Assembly (NCBI GenBank): GCA_051294375.1
Contig: CM119265.1
Coordinates: 15,352,963-15,416,962 of the forward strand
Length of the DNA: 64,000 nucleotides
Reading direction: 5' to 3'
Source of the DNA: Paraspadella gotoi
Lineage: Eukaryota > Chaetognatha
Shown here: positions 63,342 through 64,000 of the stretch, piece after piece
How the letters are laid out: every line of letters starts with the position of its first letter
How positions within the stretch are numbered: the first letter of the stretch is position 1
Program-made: the position numbers and the translations under genes
The notes under the pieces: model-generated
What the model was told of the DNA's origin: nothing
The model's database searches: none
What the model saw: only the letters and a program-made list of their open reading frames with translations

Positions 63342-64000
63342 TCATTTGAATTTGCAATGTTGGTTTCTATTATGATATTGTCACATCAGTTTTTTGTTGG
63401 TCGCTTATGTTTCGACAACACTTTTATATACTTGGTTTTTCGCAATTATCTACATACATTTTATTTTTAGCTAATAACTCAAGTTTTTAATCCCGTCTAA
63501 AGAACTATGAACCGGTTGATTTTTTTTTAGTTGTGCCTCAACTCTTCACGGAGCAACTCTGTAAGTCACTTTTTAGTGCGTCTGTCCCACTGACGTTTTA
63601 GATCTTTATGATTTCAGTAATATTATATACTTAATATTTAAAAATATATTATAAAACGTAAATTATTTGCAGAAGGCTTCATATTATAAAATGTGGTACC
63701 CCTTTTTTGTGACCAGAATCTGTTCTCACCAAACTACCTGATCGAATTTAATGAAATTTAATATTTAGAGTGCTAATGACTATATAAATGGAACTATCGA
63801 GGCGAATTTTGATATTCAACCCCTGACAAGAAATACAGGGCCCTAGGGGTGGACCCCTGGGGGGCCAAAAAATGCTAAAAAAATTTTTTTTATTTTTTAA
63901 ATTTTTTTAGTAGTATCAGGTGCATTGACGTTTTAAACATAAGAAAAAAACATTTTAGAACTAAAATTGATAAATTTGCAATAATTAAGCATGGTTGAAG
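63342..64000. other. 3' flank of the 18-exon gene
   Basis: AT-rich. It should hold the 3' UTR, but no canonical AATAAA is visible near the stop. Around 63,830-63,880 a GC-rich phrase (CAGGGCCCTAGGGGTGGACC) stands out in AT-rich DNA. No second gene is seen. Confidence 0.45.

Overview
This is a nuclear eukaryotic scaffold, most likely from an arthropod or another invertebrate. The signs are a spliced gene with mostly 66-160 bp GT-AG introns, tRNA-derived SINE and MITE insertions, long-terminal-repeat (LTR) remnants, many CpG dinucleotides, and very frequent (GA)n/(CT)n arrays. I cannot name the species. There is no bacterial gene organisation, CRISPR array, rRNA or canonical tRNA gene.

Layout. 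(1) Positions 1-6,000 are non-coding, with two assembly gaps, purine tracts, (GA)n/(CT)n arrays and one complete miniature LTR element (TRIM) at 2,262-2,874. (2) Positions 6,005-33,430 hold one roughly 9.8-kb segment three times: forward (A, 6,005-15,912), inverted and incomplete (B, 15,938-23,078) and forward again (C, about 23,260-33,430). A 25-N gap separates A from B. The copies differ mainly by one-base indels in homopolymers. I think the triplication is probably an assembly foldback, not biology, because the only other 25-N gap (42,271-42,295) also has an inverted copy of nearby sequence beside it. (3) Positions 33,430-52,660 are again without a convincing gene and are dense in dinucleotide arrays and minisatellites. 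(4) From about 52 kb the sequence becomes AT-rich and different in character. It carries a second TRIM (52,672-53,285, opposite strand), a palindromic MITE-like repeat, and a solo LTR with a 4-bp target duplication (54,049-54,531).

The one gene I can reconstruct lies at 55,061-63,341 on the plus strand. It has 18 coding exons whose splice phases all agree and encodes a predicted 1,050-residue protein. The protein begins MGNICDCLKK, a likely myristoyl/palmitoyl membrane anchor. It continues as a long, mostly disordered acidic and proline-containing chain and has a pentapeptide array built from 15-nt repeats in exon 14. It ends with a short amphipathic helix and a lysine-rich tail. This recalls membrane-tethered kinase-anchoring (AKAP-like) scaffolds, but that is a hypothesis. 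Each of its three introns longer than 600 bp contains repeat or mobile-element sequence.

The most distinctive observations are the foldback triplication, the pair of TRIM elements with exact 4-bp target duplications, and the lipid-anchored repeat protein gene.
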